Position numbers and translations under genes: made by a program. 64,000 nucleotides of DNA from Paenibacillus sp. FSL H8-0537 (lineage in GTDB: Bacteria > Bacillota > Bacilli > Paenibacillales > Paenibacillaceae), in the NCBI RefSeq assembly GCF_038051995.1, contig NZ_CP150290.1, positions 1,599,501-1,663,500 on the forward strand, in the 5' to 3' direction. Below the pieces are notes generated by a model. The model saw nothing but the letters and a program-made list of their open reading frames with translations. It did no database searches and was not told where the DNA came from. Numbering within the stretch: position 1 is the first letter of the stretch; each line of letters begins with the position of its first letter. Below, in pieces: positions 7,770 to 16,786 of the stretch.

Positions 7770-9137
7770 ATGACAGAACCAATTATTTCAGTTAGCCATG
7801 TTAGTAAACATTTTGAGATATATAGCAGTTCACAGGATCGGCTTAAACAGATGATTTTCCGGGGAAATAAACAATATTATCGAGAGTTCTGGGCTTTAAG
7901 AGATATTAATTTGGATATTTATAAAGGCGAAACAGTAGGTATTGTAGGAAGAAATGGCTCTGGGAAGAGCACACTCTTACAAATTATTGCCGGAACCCTC
8001 TTGCCGACTTCAGGTAAAGTGACTGTCAATGGGAAAGTTGCCGCACTTCTTGAGTTAGGCAGCGGATTTAATATGCAGTACACAGGAAAAGAAAATGTAT
8101 ATCTTAATGGCGCTATTTGGGGCTTAAATGAATTACAAATAGATAAGCTTTATGATGAGATTGTAGACTTTTCAGAAATAGGCGATTTTATGGATCAGCC
8201 AATATCTACCTACTCTTCAGGGATGATTGTTAGGCTTGCTTTTGCCGTTCAAGCTGTTATACCAAAAGATGTTCTCATCGTAGATGAGGCATTAGCAGTT
8301 GGAGATGAATTGTTTCAACGCAAATGCTATGCGAAAATTGAACAATTTAAAAAGAGCGGCGGAACGATTTTATACGTTTCTCATTCGGGTGCGTCTGTTA
8401 TAGAATTATGTGATAGAGCAATGCTTCTTGATTCTGGAGAGCAGATTATAATTGGAAAGAGCAAAAGCGTAGTCAGTTTATATCATAAGCTTCTGTATGC
8501 TTCTCCTGAGAGAAAACAGCAGGTGCGTGATGATATTATTCGTCAAGTATCTGAACTTGATAATGAGTTGGAAGAAGAAGTGATCGATACAGTCCTTATT
8601 CAAGAGGATCAGGTGTCAGCTAGCGAAGATAACATTCCTTCAGAACTGGAAGATTATTTTGATGCAGGGCTGCTGGATAATATTAGACCTGTTGAGTACG
8701 ATGAGGATGGAGCAAAAATATTTGAAGCAGGCATTTATAATGAAGAAGGTGCACAGGTAAATGTTTTGGCATCTGGCCAACCTTATTTATTTAAATATAA
8801 AGTAAAATTTGAGAAGAAGCATCATAATGTGCGATTTGGCTTTTTAATTAAAACGATGAATGGATTTGGTTTGGGAGGCGCAGCCTCTGCCAAGTATGGC
8901 AAGCAAATAAACCAAGTAAACAGTGGCTCAGAAATTAAAGTAGAATTTCGTTTTGTGCCGAGGCTTAATACGGGAATTTATTTTCTGAATGGTGGAGTGC
9001 TGGCTGATTCGAATAAGGGAGAGACCTTTATTCATCGTGTTATTGATATAAGTGCTTTTAGAATTAGGGCGGATGAGGAAGCCTTATTTACTGAATATGT
9101 AGATTTTGAAGTTGAGAGTAAAGTGTTTGAGCGATAA
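7770..9137 (+). CDS. wzt: Polysaccharide ABC exporter ATPase, Wzt type (first copy)
   Basis: Energises export of a lipid-linked polysaccharide. The nucleotide-binding domain covers about residues 1-240: Walker A GRNGSGKST, signature TYSSGM, Walker B VLIVDEALAVGDE. After a linker rich in Glu and Asp, a C-terminal domain (about 300-455) has the beta-sandwich pattern of Wzt carbohydrate-binding domains, which read a terminal modification on the glycan before export. ATG at 7770 matches the family N-terminus, with GGAGG at 7753-7757; an ATG seven codons earlier has no ribosome site. The operon has a second Wzt (12252) but only one permease. Confidence 0.93.
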   Translation: MTEPIISVSHVSKHFEIYSSSQDRLKQMIFRGNKQYYREFWALRDINLDIYKGETVGIVGRNGSGKSTLLQIIAGTLLPTSGKVTVNGKVAALLELGSGFNMQYTGKENVYLNGAIWGLNELQIDKLYDEIVDFSEIGDFMDQPISTYSSGMIVRLAFAVQAVIPKDVLIVDEALAVGDELFQRKCYAKIEQFKKSGGTILYVSHSGASVIELCDRAMLLDSGEQIIIGKSKSVVSLYHKLLYASPERKQQVRDDIIRQVSELDNELEEEVIDTVLIQEDQVSASEDNIPSELEDYFDAGLLDNIRPVEYDEDGAKIFEAGIYNEEGAQVNVLASGQPYLFKYKVKFEKKHHNVRFGFLIKTMNGFGLGGAASAKYGKQINQVNSGSEIKVEFRFVPRLNTGIYFLNGGVLADSNKGETFIHRVIDISAFRIRADEEALFTEYVDFEVESKVFER

Positions 9138-9151
9138 GGAGCGAAAAAACA

Positions 9152-10798
9152 GTGGGATCCCTTCAATCAAAGGCAATTTGTGTATTAGGCATGCATAGAA
9201 GCGGAACATCCGTGCTTACTCGTGGTATTAATATTATGGGGGCATATTTAGGCAAAGAGGAGGACTTAATAAAGCCGAATTTTGATAATCCGGATGGGTT
9301 TTGGGAGCATGCTAAAATTGTCCGCTTGCACGATCAAATCCTGGAATCTTTGTCTGGGTCATGGGATATGCTTGCAACCTTGAATGATCAGTGGTGGAAC
9401 GCTGAAGAAATGAATTACTACAAAGAACTCATGAAAGAATTGGTACGCGAACAGTTTTCAGACGTTCCTTTATGGGCATGGAAAGATCCGAGAAGCTGCT
9501 TGCTGCTTCCCTTGTGGAAAAATGTTCTTAGCGAGATGAACATTGAATTGAGTGTAGTTTTTATGACTAGGCACCCTTATGAGGTTTCATCGTCTTTATA
9601 TAATCGCAATGGGTATCAGGAAAATGTTTCGTTAGCAATGTGGACGTTAAATACTCTCAGTGCGCTAAAGTCTTGCGAAGCTGAAAATGTTCGGTTTATA
9701 CATTTTGATCGCTTCTTGAAGGAACCAGCTAAAACAATTGAAAAGCTGTCTGCATCGTTACATTGGCTAGCGATTTCTCCAGAAGAATTGGGAAATGTTC
9801 AAACTCGGATTGAGCAGCACATCAAGCCAGCGTTGCGACATTCCAATATTGATGATAGTGAACTTGAAATGGCGCCGACAATAGTTAAAGAGACTTATCA
9901 ATTGCTTTTGCTTTTTGAGAAGATGCCTGAATTATTTAATGATAAAAGCGCTACTATAAGGCAGCTTTATTCGTCTTATCAAGAGTATTCACAACTGTTC
10001 AGTAAAATGGATTTTGTCCCGTTTACGACGAAAATTTATTTGCCTACTGAATCGGGATATTCGGAAATGCTAGTCTCAAGCGCATCATCTAAGGCTGATG
10101 GTTCTAGGCAGGAAGTGAATATAATAGTTAAAGGGAAGCTGCATCAAGGAGAGTTTAGAATTGATCCTGTAGACATTCCTGCCTATGTGGAAATTGAATC
10201 CCTACAATTGCTTCAAGGAGATGGGAAATCACTTCTTCATATTTGGGATTATAATAATGGCTTTAATGGATTAAATGAATACCATGATATTCAACTATTA
10301 ACTAGAGGCAGTCAGTATTGTTTCATATCGAAGACATATGATCCACAATTGACTATAATTTCTCCTGTTACAATAGAAAATCCAGTAATCAAGTTGGTTT
10401 TGAAGGTCATACATCTTCCTTCTGAGCTTGGCGCTTTTATTAGCCAGCATTTAATTTCGGATAGGCTGATAAAGGAGCTGGATGACAACAGAAGTATTTT
10501 ATCAGCATTAGAACGCAAAACAGAAAATTTGAAAGAAAATTTGACTGAAAAATTAAATGATGCACTCTCGACTTTACAGCACAACAAAATAGCCTACAGT
10601 AAGGAACTTCAAAATCTCTTGGAGATGAATCAAGCCAAAGAGCTGTACGTGCAAAATATAATAGAAAAGCTCGAAGCTAGTAACAAACTAAACAATGAGC
10701 TTGAAAAGGAAATGCAGGCGATTCAGCTTACTATTAGTTATCGCTTTATGAGGAAGATAGGAAGGCTGAAAAATCGGTTTAAGTCAACTAATAAATAA
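9152..10798 (+). CDS. Sulfotransferase with C-terminal coiled coil
   Basis: Transfers sulfate from PAPS to an acceptor, here presumably a glycan. The 5'-phosphosulfate loop GMHRSGTS is at about residues 13-20, followed by WAWKDPRS at about 108-115 and the 3'-phosphate site FMTRHPYEVSSSL at about 137-149. Residues about 280-430 form a second region of unknown role. From about 440 the protein is a long coiled coil ending in a short basic tail (SYRFMRKIGRLKNRFK), similar in design to the tail of the methyltransferase at 13464. GTG start follows AAGGAGCG. The next gene encodes APS kinase, which makes PAPS, so the pair forms a self-contained sulfation step inside the glycan operon. Confidence 0.87.
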   Translation: MGSLQSKAICVLGMHRSGTSVLTRGINIMGAYLGKEEDLIKPNFDNPDGFWEHAKIVRLHDQILESLSGSWDMLATLNDQWWNAEEMNYYKELMKELVREQFSDVPLWAWKDPRSCLLLPLWKNVLSEMNIELSVVFMTRHPYEVSSSLYNRNGYQENVSLAMWTLNTLSALKSCEAENVRFIHFDRFLKEPAKTIEKLSASLHWLAISPEELGNVQTRIEQHIKPALRHSNIDDSELEMAPTIVKETYQLLLLFEKMPELFNDKSATIRQLYSSYQEYSQLFSKMDFVPFTTKIYLPTESGYSEMLVSSASSKADGSRQEVNIIVKGKLHQGEFRIDPVDIPAYVEIESLQLLQGDGKSLLHIWDYNNGFNGLNEYHDIQLLTRGSQYCFISKTYDPQLTIISPVTIENPVIKLVLKVIHLPSELGAFISQHLISDRLIKELDDNRSILSALERKTENLKENLTEKLNDALSTLQHNKIAYSKELQNLLEMNQAKELYVQNIIEKLEASNKLNNELEKEMQAIQLTISYRFMRKIGRLKNRFKSTNK

Positions 10799-10819
10799 TG
10801 CAAAATAGGGTGGGAATAA

Positions 10820-11422
10820 ATGGAGCGAAATGAGCAGCTAATGTTACAACTATATACGGTTACAAAAGAAATGAGACAGCAGCAAAATAATCATAAAAGC
10901 TGTGTTATTTGGTTTACTGGATTGTCCGGTTCAGGCAAATCGACATTGGCAAATGCTTTGGAAGCTTATTTTTTTGAAAACCAGCTTAAATCCTATGTGC
11001 TCGACGGGGACAACATTCGGATGGGATTAAATAAAAATCTTGGTTTTTCTGTTGCTGACCGTACTGAAAATATTAGGCGTATTGGGGAAGTAGCAAAGCT
11101 GTTCACAGACGCTGGTATAATTACGTTAGCTGCATTTATATCTCCCTTTAATGAAGACAGGCAAGCAGTCAGAGAGCTTTTTGCGCCAGGAGAATTTATA
11201 GAAGTTTATGTAAAATGCTCATTGGATACTTGTGAGAAAAGAGATACTAAAGGGTTGTATAAAAAGGCCCGTAATGGAGATATTCAAAATTTTACAGGAA
11301 TAGACTCTCCTTATGAGGTGCCAATAAACCCTGAAATTACAATCGAAACAGAAGATAAGTCCATTACAGATAGTATAGAGGTTATTATTCAATATTTGAA
11401 ACAAAATGATGTTGTCGTCTAA
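10820..11422 (+). CDS. cysC: Adenylylsulfate (APS) kinase
   Basis: Phosphorylates APS to PAPS, the sulfate donor used by sulfotransferases. The 200 residues match the usual length. Seen: P-loop GLSGSGKST (about residues 34-42), [10 protein letters not shown] (about 62-71), the ISPF segment, and KGLYKKAR before the C-terminal helix. The start ATG follows GGGTGGGAAT. The gene lies 21 bases after the sulfotransferase and before the exporter permease, and no other sulfate-assimilation gene is present, so its role is more likely PAPS supply for glycan sulfation than cysteine synthesis. APS must come from an ATP sulfurylase encoded elsewhere. Confidence 0.95.
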   Translation: MERNEQLMLQLYTVTKEMRQQQNNHKSCVIWFTGLSGSGKSTLANALEAYFFENQLKSYVLDGDNIRMGLNKNLGFSVADRTENIRRIGEVAKLFTDAGIITLAAFISPFNEDRQAVRELFAPGEFIEVYVKCSLDTCEKRDTKGLYKKARNGDIQNFTGIDSPYEVPINPEITIETEDKSITDSIEVIIQYLKQNDVVV

Positions 11423-11470
11423 TCAGAGGCAGGAATAGCCCGGTATAAAGGAAATGCGAGGTCATTAATA

Positions 11471-12262
11471 ATGGTTCAAACGTTATGGAAGCAAAGAAAT
11501 TTAATTAATCAATTTGTTAAACGTGAAGTGTCAGGACGTTATAAAGGCTCATATTTGGGAATGGTGTGGTCATTCATTAATCCTCTGATGATGCTAATCA
11601 TTTATACTTACTTTTTCAGCGTTGTATTTAGAGCAAAATGGGGAGGAGGAGCAGATGAGAGTCAGGTAGAGTTTGCTTTGATTTTGTTTTGTGGACTTAT
11701 TACGTTTAATTTCTTTTCTGATATTATAACCCGCTCCCCGGCTATCATTGTAAGCAACCCTAACTATGTTAAAAAGGTCGTTTTTCCACTGGAGATTTTG
11801 CCTGTAACGATAGTAGGAGCGGCTTTCGTTCATTTTTTAATCAGCTTTGGGATACTGCTGGTTGCTTTAATCGTGCTAATGGGAATCATAAATTGGACGA
11901 TTATATTAGTTCCTTTGGTTATGCTGCCACTCGCGCTAATGACACTGGGATTATCTTGGTTTTTTGCTTCACTTGGCGTGTTTATAAGAGATATTGGCCA
12001 GTTTTTGGGTGTTGCTGTTCAAGCATTAATGTTTTTGAGTCCTATATTTTATCCTATTTCTATCATTCCGGAAAATTTAAGAGGGATTTATTATATTAAT
12101 CCTATTAGTCATGTAGTAGAGGATATGAGGAAAGTCATTATATTAGGACAATTTCCAAGCTGGTCTTGGTTATTGCTAGGAACTGCAATCGGTTTAATTA
12201 CAACCTGGCTAGGTTATTATTGGTTCTCCAAAACGAAAGGTGGATTTGCAGATGTCTTATGA
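11471..12262 (+). CDS. wzm: Polysaccharide ABC exporter permease, Wzm type
   Basis: Membrane channel subunit that, with a Wzt ATPase, moves an undecaprenyl-linked glycan across the membrane. The 263 residues contain six hydrophobic segments and the ABC-2 polysaccharide-export pattern: an N-terminal amphipathic stretch (LINQFVKREVSGRYKGS), then LGMVWSFINPLMML, and a late PIFYPISIIP...NPISHVVEDMR region typical of Wzm/TagG proteins. The end overlaps the start of the second Wzt gene by 11 bases, so these two are probably translationally coupled. It is the only permease for two ATPases in the locus. Confidence 0.93.
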   Translation: MVQTLWKQRNLINQFVKREVSGRYKGSYLGMVWSFINPLMMLIIYTYFFSVVFRAKWGGGADESQVEFALILFCGLITFNFFSDIITRSPAIIVSNPNYVKKVVFPLEILPVTIVGAAFVHFLISFGILLVALIVLMGIINWTIILVPLVMLPLALMTLGLSWFFASLGVFIRDIGQFLGVAVQALMFLSPIFYPISIIPENLRGIYYINPISHVVEDMRKVIILGQFPSWSWLLLGTAIGLITTWLGYYWFSKTKGGFADVL

Positions 12263-13454
12263 TCCTATAATCTCCTTACGGCAAATTAGCAAGTCCTTTA
12301 AGATGTACGAAAAGCCAATAGATCGCTTAAAGCAAGTCATTATGCGCAAAAACAACTATAAAGAGTTCTGGCCGCTTAAAAACATCTCCATGGATATTTA
12401 CAGAGGGCAGACAGTTGGCATCATCGGGAAAAATGGATCAGGCAAAAGTACGCTGTTGCAAATTATTGCCCAAACGTTGACTCCTACCGAAGGGGAAATA
12501 AATATTTACGGCAGAATTGCTGCTTTACTCGAACTCGGTAGCGGCTTTAACCCTGAATATACGGGGCGGGAAAATGCAATTATGAATGGAGCGATTAACG
12601 GTTTTACTTCCGCTCAAATTGAAGGAAGAATGGCAGCCATTGAGGCGTTCGCGGATATAGGAGATTTTATGGATCAACCGGTTAAAACCTACTCGTCAGG
12701 CATGTACGTTCGTTTAGCTTTTTCCTGTGCTATTCATGTTGATCCCGATATTCTGATTGTAGATGAAGCTTTAGCTGTAGGGGATATGCAGTTTCAGCTA
12801 AAATGTATTGAAAAGATGAAGGCGTTTAAGGAACAGGGGAAGACGATATTATTTGTAAGTCATGATGGGTATTCTATTCGCAATTTTTGCGATGAAGCGA
12901 TCTGGTTAATTGATGGCGAAATTCATCAGCGTGGGGATGCTAATTCAGTAACGAAAGACTACGAAGACTTTATGAAGCATGGACTCGACTCCATTGAAGC
13001 TGATGAAACGGCATTACATGATGAAGAACGAAGCTCACAGGTTCTTACGATAAATAAAGTAGAATTTCGTGATGGACAAGGTGAATACAAAAAACATTTT
13101 CAATTCGGTGAAGATATATATATTGAATTGGACTATCAACTGCATAAATCCCAACAGGATTTGGTAGGTGGCATAGCTTTATTTGATAAGCAAGGTACAT
13201 ATATATGTGGTTTGAATACGAAGCTTGATAAGTATAAATTATCTGAACTTCCTGGTAATTATAAATTAATTTTAAAATATGACAAAATAGCATTGTTGCC
13301 TGGAACTTATTCTATTGATGTAGGTTTTTTTGAAAGCTCTGGCTTGGTTAGACTAGATTACAAGGCAAGATATGACTCTTTTAGAATTAGCTCAGAACGA
13401 TATTTTGCAGAGGGCCTTACATTTTTTGAACATGAATGGAGCCTTGAAAGGTAG
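12252..13454 (+). CDS. wzt: Polysaccharide ABC exporter ATPase, Wzt type (second copy)
   Basis: Second Wzt of the locus, about 400 residues. Nucleotide-binding domain: Walker A GKNGSGKST, signature TYSSGM, Walker B ILIVDEALAVGDM. The C-terminal domain (about 260-400) again looks like a Wzt carbohydrate-binding sandwich but diverges from that of the first copy, suggesting a different ligand. ATG at 12252 is preferred because GGTGG lies 8 bases before it; an upstream GTG at 12240 overlaps that site. The 11-base overlap with wzm makes this ATPase the natural partner of the permease; whether the first copy forms a mixed dimer with it cannot be told from sequence. Confidence 0.93.
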   Translation: MSYDPIISLRQISKSFKMYEKPIDRLKQVIMRKNNYKEFWPLKNISMDIYRGQTVGIIGKNGSGKSTLLQIIAQTLTPTEGEINIYGRIAALLELGSGFNPEYTGRENAIMNGAINGFTSAQIEGRMAAIEAFADIGDFMDQPVKTYSSGMYVRLAFSCAIHVDPDILIVDEALAVGDMQFQLKCIEKMKAFKEQGKTILFVSHDGYSIRNFCDEAIWLIDGEIHQRGDANSVTKDYEDFMKHGLDSIEADETALHDEERSSQVLTINKVEFRDGQGEYKKHFQFGEDIYIELDYQLHKSQQDLVGGIALFDKQGTYICGLNTKLDKYKLSELPGNYKLILKYDKIALLPGTYSIDVGFFESSGLVRLDYKARYDSFRISSERYFAEGLTFFEHEWSLER

Positions 13455-13463
13455 CTGGTCAAT

Positions 13464-14942
13464 ATGAAATATGACTTTAATATAGATATGTCATCGGATA
13501 ATTCATTATCGTTGATATTGCGTAACATAAGACCGAATTCTATCGTTTTGGAGTTTGGACCAGCTAGAGGGTACATGACAGCTTATATGCAGCAGGAGCT
13601 AAAGTGTAAGGTTTATGGAGTAGAGATTGATCCAGAAGCAGCAGTAGTAGCACAAAGCTTCACTGAGCAAATGATTATATGTGATATTGAAACAATGATT
13701 TGGAAGGATAAACTGCCACCAAATATCATGTTTGATCATATTATTTTTGCTGATGTATTGGAGCATTTGCGTGATCCTGAGCAGGTTTTGCGAGAAGCAG
13801 CCGCCTATTTAAAAGCAGATGGTACGATATTGAGCTCTATTCCAAACATAAGTCATTCAGCTGTCATTATGGAACTGCTGTCAGGGGAGTTTAAATATCG
13901 TTCTTTAGGCTTGCTTGATCACACTCATATTCGTTTTTTCACAAGATCCAGTGTAGAGAGATTAATAGAAGGGGCAGGATTAGTTGCGAAGGAGTGGAAC
14001 CGTACTTTATTGCACCCGGAGCATACGGAATTAAAAAAACAATATGCTGATCTTCCTATAGAAATAAGCCGATATCTAGAGCATAGAAAAGACTCGCATG
14101 TTTACCAGTTTATTACCATCTCCGGAAAGCCCGGGGAGCAAGGGGCTACAGCATTCCATTTAGAATCGGATTACATATACACAGATTTTATCCAGTTGTT
14201 TTTCGAGACAGATGAAGGGTTTTCAGAAAGGGCTTCTCAGAAAAAGGCGATTCTCACAAGCAACGATGAGTATTTGAGCTACTCATTCGATAAAATTGAT
14301 ATAGCACGCGGAAAAAAGCTTAGGCTAGACCCGACGAATTTTAAAGCTTTGATCCAAATTTCGACTATAACATTAAAGAATCAGCATGCTGAAACCGTTA
14401 ATGAGTTTAGGGGAGAAAACTTATTTGAGCTTATCCATTTAGAACATAACATAGTTAGTGTCGGGCAACCTGAACAATGTCTATATTATGTGACGGATAA
14501 TGACCCGCAAATTCATCTTCATTTTAATCATCTCTTATTGGAGAATGTACATCAATTTCATATTGAAATGCGTGTCATAAGAGAGAGTGCTCATGTCATT
14601 ACAATTCTAAAAGAAATATATGGACAGCAAATTATTAATTTGCAACAGCTTTCCAGGTCTAGAGAATTGCAACTAGAGCAGGCCGAAGTTCGTCTGGAGG
14701 AAGAACAGCAAATTATTACAAATATAGAAGCACAAAAAGCAGCTATTGAGCTGCAAAACCTAGCACTTGAACAAAACTTATCGGTGCAAAAAAAAGCCCT
14801 GGAGCATCAAAATTCTTTATTAGAAGCAGCTATAAAAAGAGAGCATGAAGTGCAATCGCAGCTAGAGAAGCTAGTTACATCAAAAACATGGAGGTTGACC
14901 AAGCCTTTAAGAGTCATAAGTCGTTGGTTCTTCAAAGATTAG
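13464..14942 (+). CDS. SAM-dependent methyltransferase with C-terminal coiled coil
   Basis: Class I methyltransferase, probably acting on the glycan. Motif I EFGPARGYMT is at about residues 29-38, the acidic residue VYGVEID follows, and IIFADVLEHLRDP and the FFTRSS block complete a Methyltransf_23-like domain over about residues 1-210. Residues about 230-380 are an unassigned domain. From about 385 a Gln/Glu-rich coiled coil runs to a tail SKTWRLTKPLR. In known ABC-exported O-antigens a methyl or other cap stops chain growth and is read by Wzt; this enzyme next to wzt is a reasonable capping candidate, by inference only. Confidence 0.82.
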   Translation: MKYDFNIDMSSDNSLSLILRNIRPNSIVLEFGPARGYMTAYMQQELKCKVYGVEIDPEAAVVAQSFTEQMIICDIETMIWKDKLPPNIMFDHIIFADVLEHLRDPEQVLREAAAYLKADGTILSSIPNISHSAVIMELLSGEFKYRSLGLLDHTHIRFFTRSSVERLIEGAGLVAKEWNRTLLHPEHTELKKQYADLPIEISRYLEHRKDSHVYQFITISGKPGEQGATAFHLESDYIYTDFIQLFFETDEGFSERASQKKAILTSNDEYLSYSFDKIDIARGKKLRLDPTNFKALIQISTITLKNQHAETVNEFRGENLFELIHLEHNIVSVGQPEQCLYYVTDNDPQIHLHFNHLLLENVHQFHIEMRVIRESAHVITILKEIYGQQIINLQQLSRSRELQLEQAEVRLEEEQQIITNIEAQKAAIELQNLALEQNLSVQKKALEHQNSLLEAAIKREHEVQSQLEKLVTSKTWRLTKPLRVISRWFFKD

Positions 14943-14946
14943 GACT

Positions 14947-16761
14947 GTGATAATTTATGATGAAAGAGTGAAAACATTGAATAATTTAGATATTGTTATT
15001 GTTACTTATAATTCTGAAAAATGGATAGAGCGCTGCTTGGAAAGCATGATAAGCGGCAAGTACCCTTTAGAAAACATTCATTTAACCTTTGTAGATAATA
15101 AGTCCCAGGATAAAACGAAGGAAATCATTGATCAGTTTGCTAAGTCTCATTATTTTGGCAGCTATAATGCTCATTATTTAGATGAAAATATTGGTTTTGG
15201 AGCGGCGAACAATTATGGCGTATCCAAGTCCAAGCAAAAGTATGTGCTTTTTCTTAACGTAGATACTGAAGTAGAAGAATATTCACTAGTAGAGCTTATA
15301 AAAGATGCAGAAAATAGTTCTCAAGATGTCGCCTTGTGGGAATGCAGGCAATTTCCTTACGAGCATCCAAAGACGTATAACCCTGTTACAATGGAAATAA
15401 CATGGGCTAGCGGAGCAGCATGTATGGTAAGACGCGATCTTTTTAATGAAGTTGGAATGTTTGATGACAAAATTTTTATGTATGCTGAGGATGTAGACTT
15501 AAGCTGGCGCTTTAGAGCTCATGGCTATAAATTGAGATACGTGCCTAAAAGTATTATTCATCATTACACCTATGAAAGTGCTGGTCAGGTTAAGCCTAAT
15601 CAATTTTACAATAGTACGTACAATAATTTAATGCTTCGCTACAAGTTCGGGACGTTAAAGGATATAGTTAAAGGTTATTTATTGTACTATAGCTTGTTTT
15701 TTAATCCTGTTCCGTTTGCCAAGCATCGTCGTACGGTATTGAAAAAAATGCTGAAAAGCTTTTCCGACGGACAACGATTTAGGTCATGGAAGCGAAGGCA
15801 TAAAAATCATTCGTTCAAACCTTCATTTCTGTTATGGGATTATGAAATCATTCGGGATGGAGCCTTTTATATCAATACTTTGCCTGAGCAAAATCCACTT
15901 GTATCTATTCTCATTAGAACTTGTGGTAGGCCCGCGATGCTGAGAGAAGCATTAATGAGCGTTCGTAATCAGACGTATAAAAATATAGAGGTAGTTATCG
16001 TTGAGGATGGGCCAGCGATCTCTAAGGAAATGATTAATGCTGAATTTGGTGATTTAACTATTAATTATTTTGCTACTGAAGAAAAGGTCGGTAGATGTGT
16101 TGTAGGGAATCTTGCTATGGAGAGGGCAAGCGGACAATATTTTAATTTCCTAGATGACGATGACGTTTTGTTTGCCGATCATGTTGAAGTGTTAAGTTAT
16201 CAGTTGACGATTAATCCGGATAAGAAGGCTGCCTATGCCCATGCTTTTGAAACTCCGATTAAAGTGAGCTCGAAAGATCCCTATGTGTATGAAGAAATCC
16301 TTCATAATGTTCAGCATCGTCAACCATTTAATAGACTTGTATTATTGCATCATAATTATTTTCCAATCCAATGTGTATTGTTTTCGAGAGAAATGTTTGA
16401 TGAGTTAGGTGGTATAGATCTAGAGCTAGAAGTATTAGAGGATTGGGATCTATGGCTTAAATATGCTTTGAAATATGATTTTCAATATGTTGAGAAGGTG
16501 ACTTCGGTATACCGAGTACCAGCCGAGGTGAGCCACCATCATAGCAGACAGGAGATGTTTGATAAATATCTCAAAATCGTACGTGATAAGTATGCGCAAC
16601 AGCAAACTGCACTTCCTATTGGAGCATGGTTTGAAGACGCCGATCACATTCTGAGCCGCCCACAAACGATTATATATAAAATAAAAGGCATGACTTTTAA
16701 GACTTTTGTGTTTAAGACGAGAAATAAATTGGTTTATTATGCTAAGAAGGTTCTAAAATAA
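14947..16761 (+). CDS. Two-domain family 2 glycosyltransferase
   Basis: Cytoplasmic glycosyltransferase with two GT-A domains in one chain. Domain 1 (about residues 8-270) begins LDIVIVTYNSEKWIERCL and has LFLNVDTEVE as its DXD region and AEDVDLSWRFR, a signature of rhamnosyltransferase-like GT2 enzymes. Domain 2 (about 315-560) begins PLVSILIRTCGRPAMLREA and has FLDDDDVL. Two domains suggest that one protein adds two successive sugars. The sugars are not known; dTDP-rhamnose is made by the rml genes later in the operon. The start is uncertain: GTG at 14947, GTG at 14968 and TTG at 14977 are possible. Confidence 0.88.
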   Translation: MIIYDERVKTLNNLDIVIVTYNSEKWIERCLESMISGKYPLENIHLTFVDNKSQDKTKEIIDQFAKSHYFGSYNAHYLDENIGFGAANNYGVSKSKQKYVLFLNVDTEVEEYSLVELIKDAENSSQDVALWECRQFPYEHPKTYNPVTMEITWASGAACMVRRDLFNEVGMFDDKIFMYAEDVDLSWRFRAHGYKLRYVPKSIIHHYTYESAGQVKPNQFYNSTYNNLMLRYKFGTLKDIVKGYLLYYSLFFNPVPFAKHRRTVLKKMLKSFSDGQRFRSWKRRHKNHSFKPSFLLWDYEIIRDGAFYINTLPEQNPLVSILIRTCGRPAMLREALMSVRNQTYKNIEVVIVEDGPAISKEMINAEFGDLTINYFATEEKVGRCVVGNLAMERASGQYFNFLDDDDVLFADHVEVLSYQLTINPDKKAAYAHAFETPIKVSSKDPYVYEEILHNVQHRQPFNRLVLLHHNYFPIQCVLFSREMFDELGGIDLELEVLEDWDLWLKYALKYDFQYVEKVTSVYRVPAEVSHHHSRQEMFDKYLKIVRDKYAQQQTALPIGAWFEDADHILSRPQTIIYKIKGMTFKTFVFKTRNKLVYYAKKVLK

Positions 16762-16786
16762 TATTCATAGAATGGTGGATAACGCT

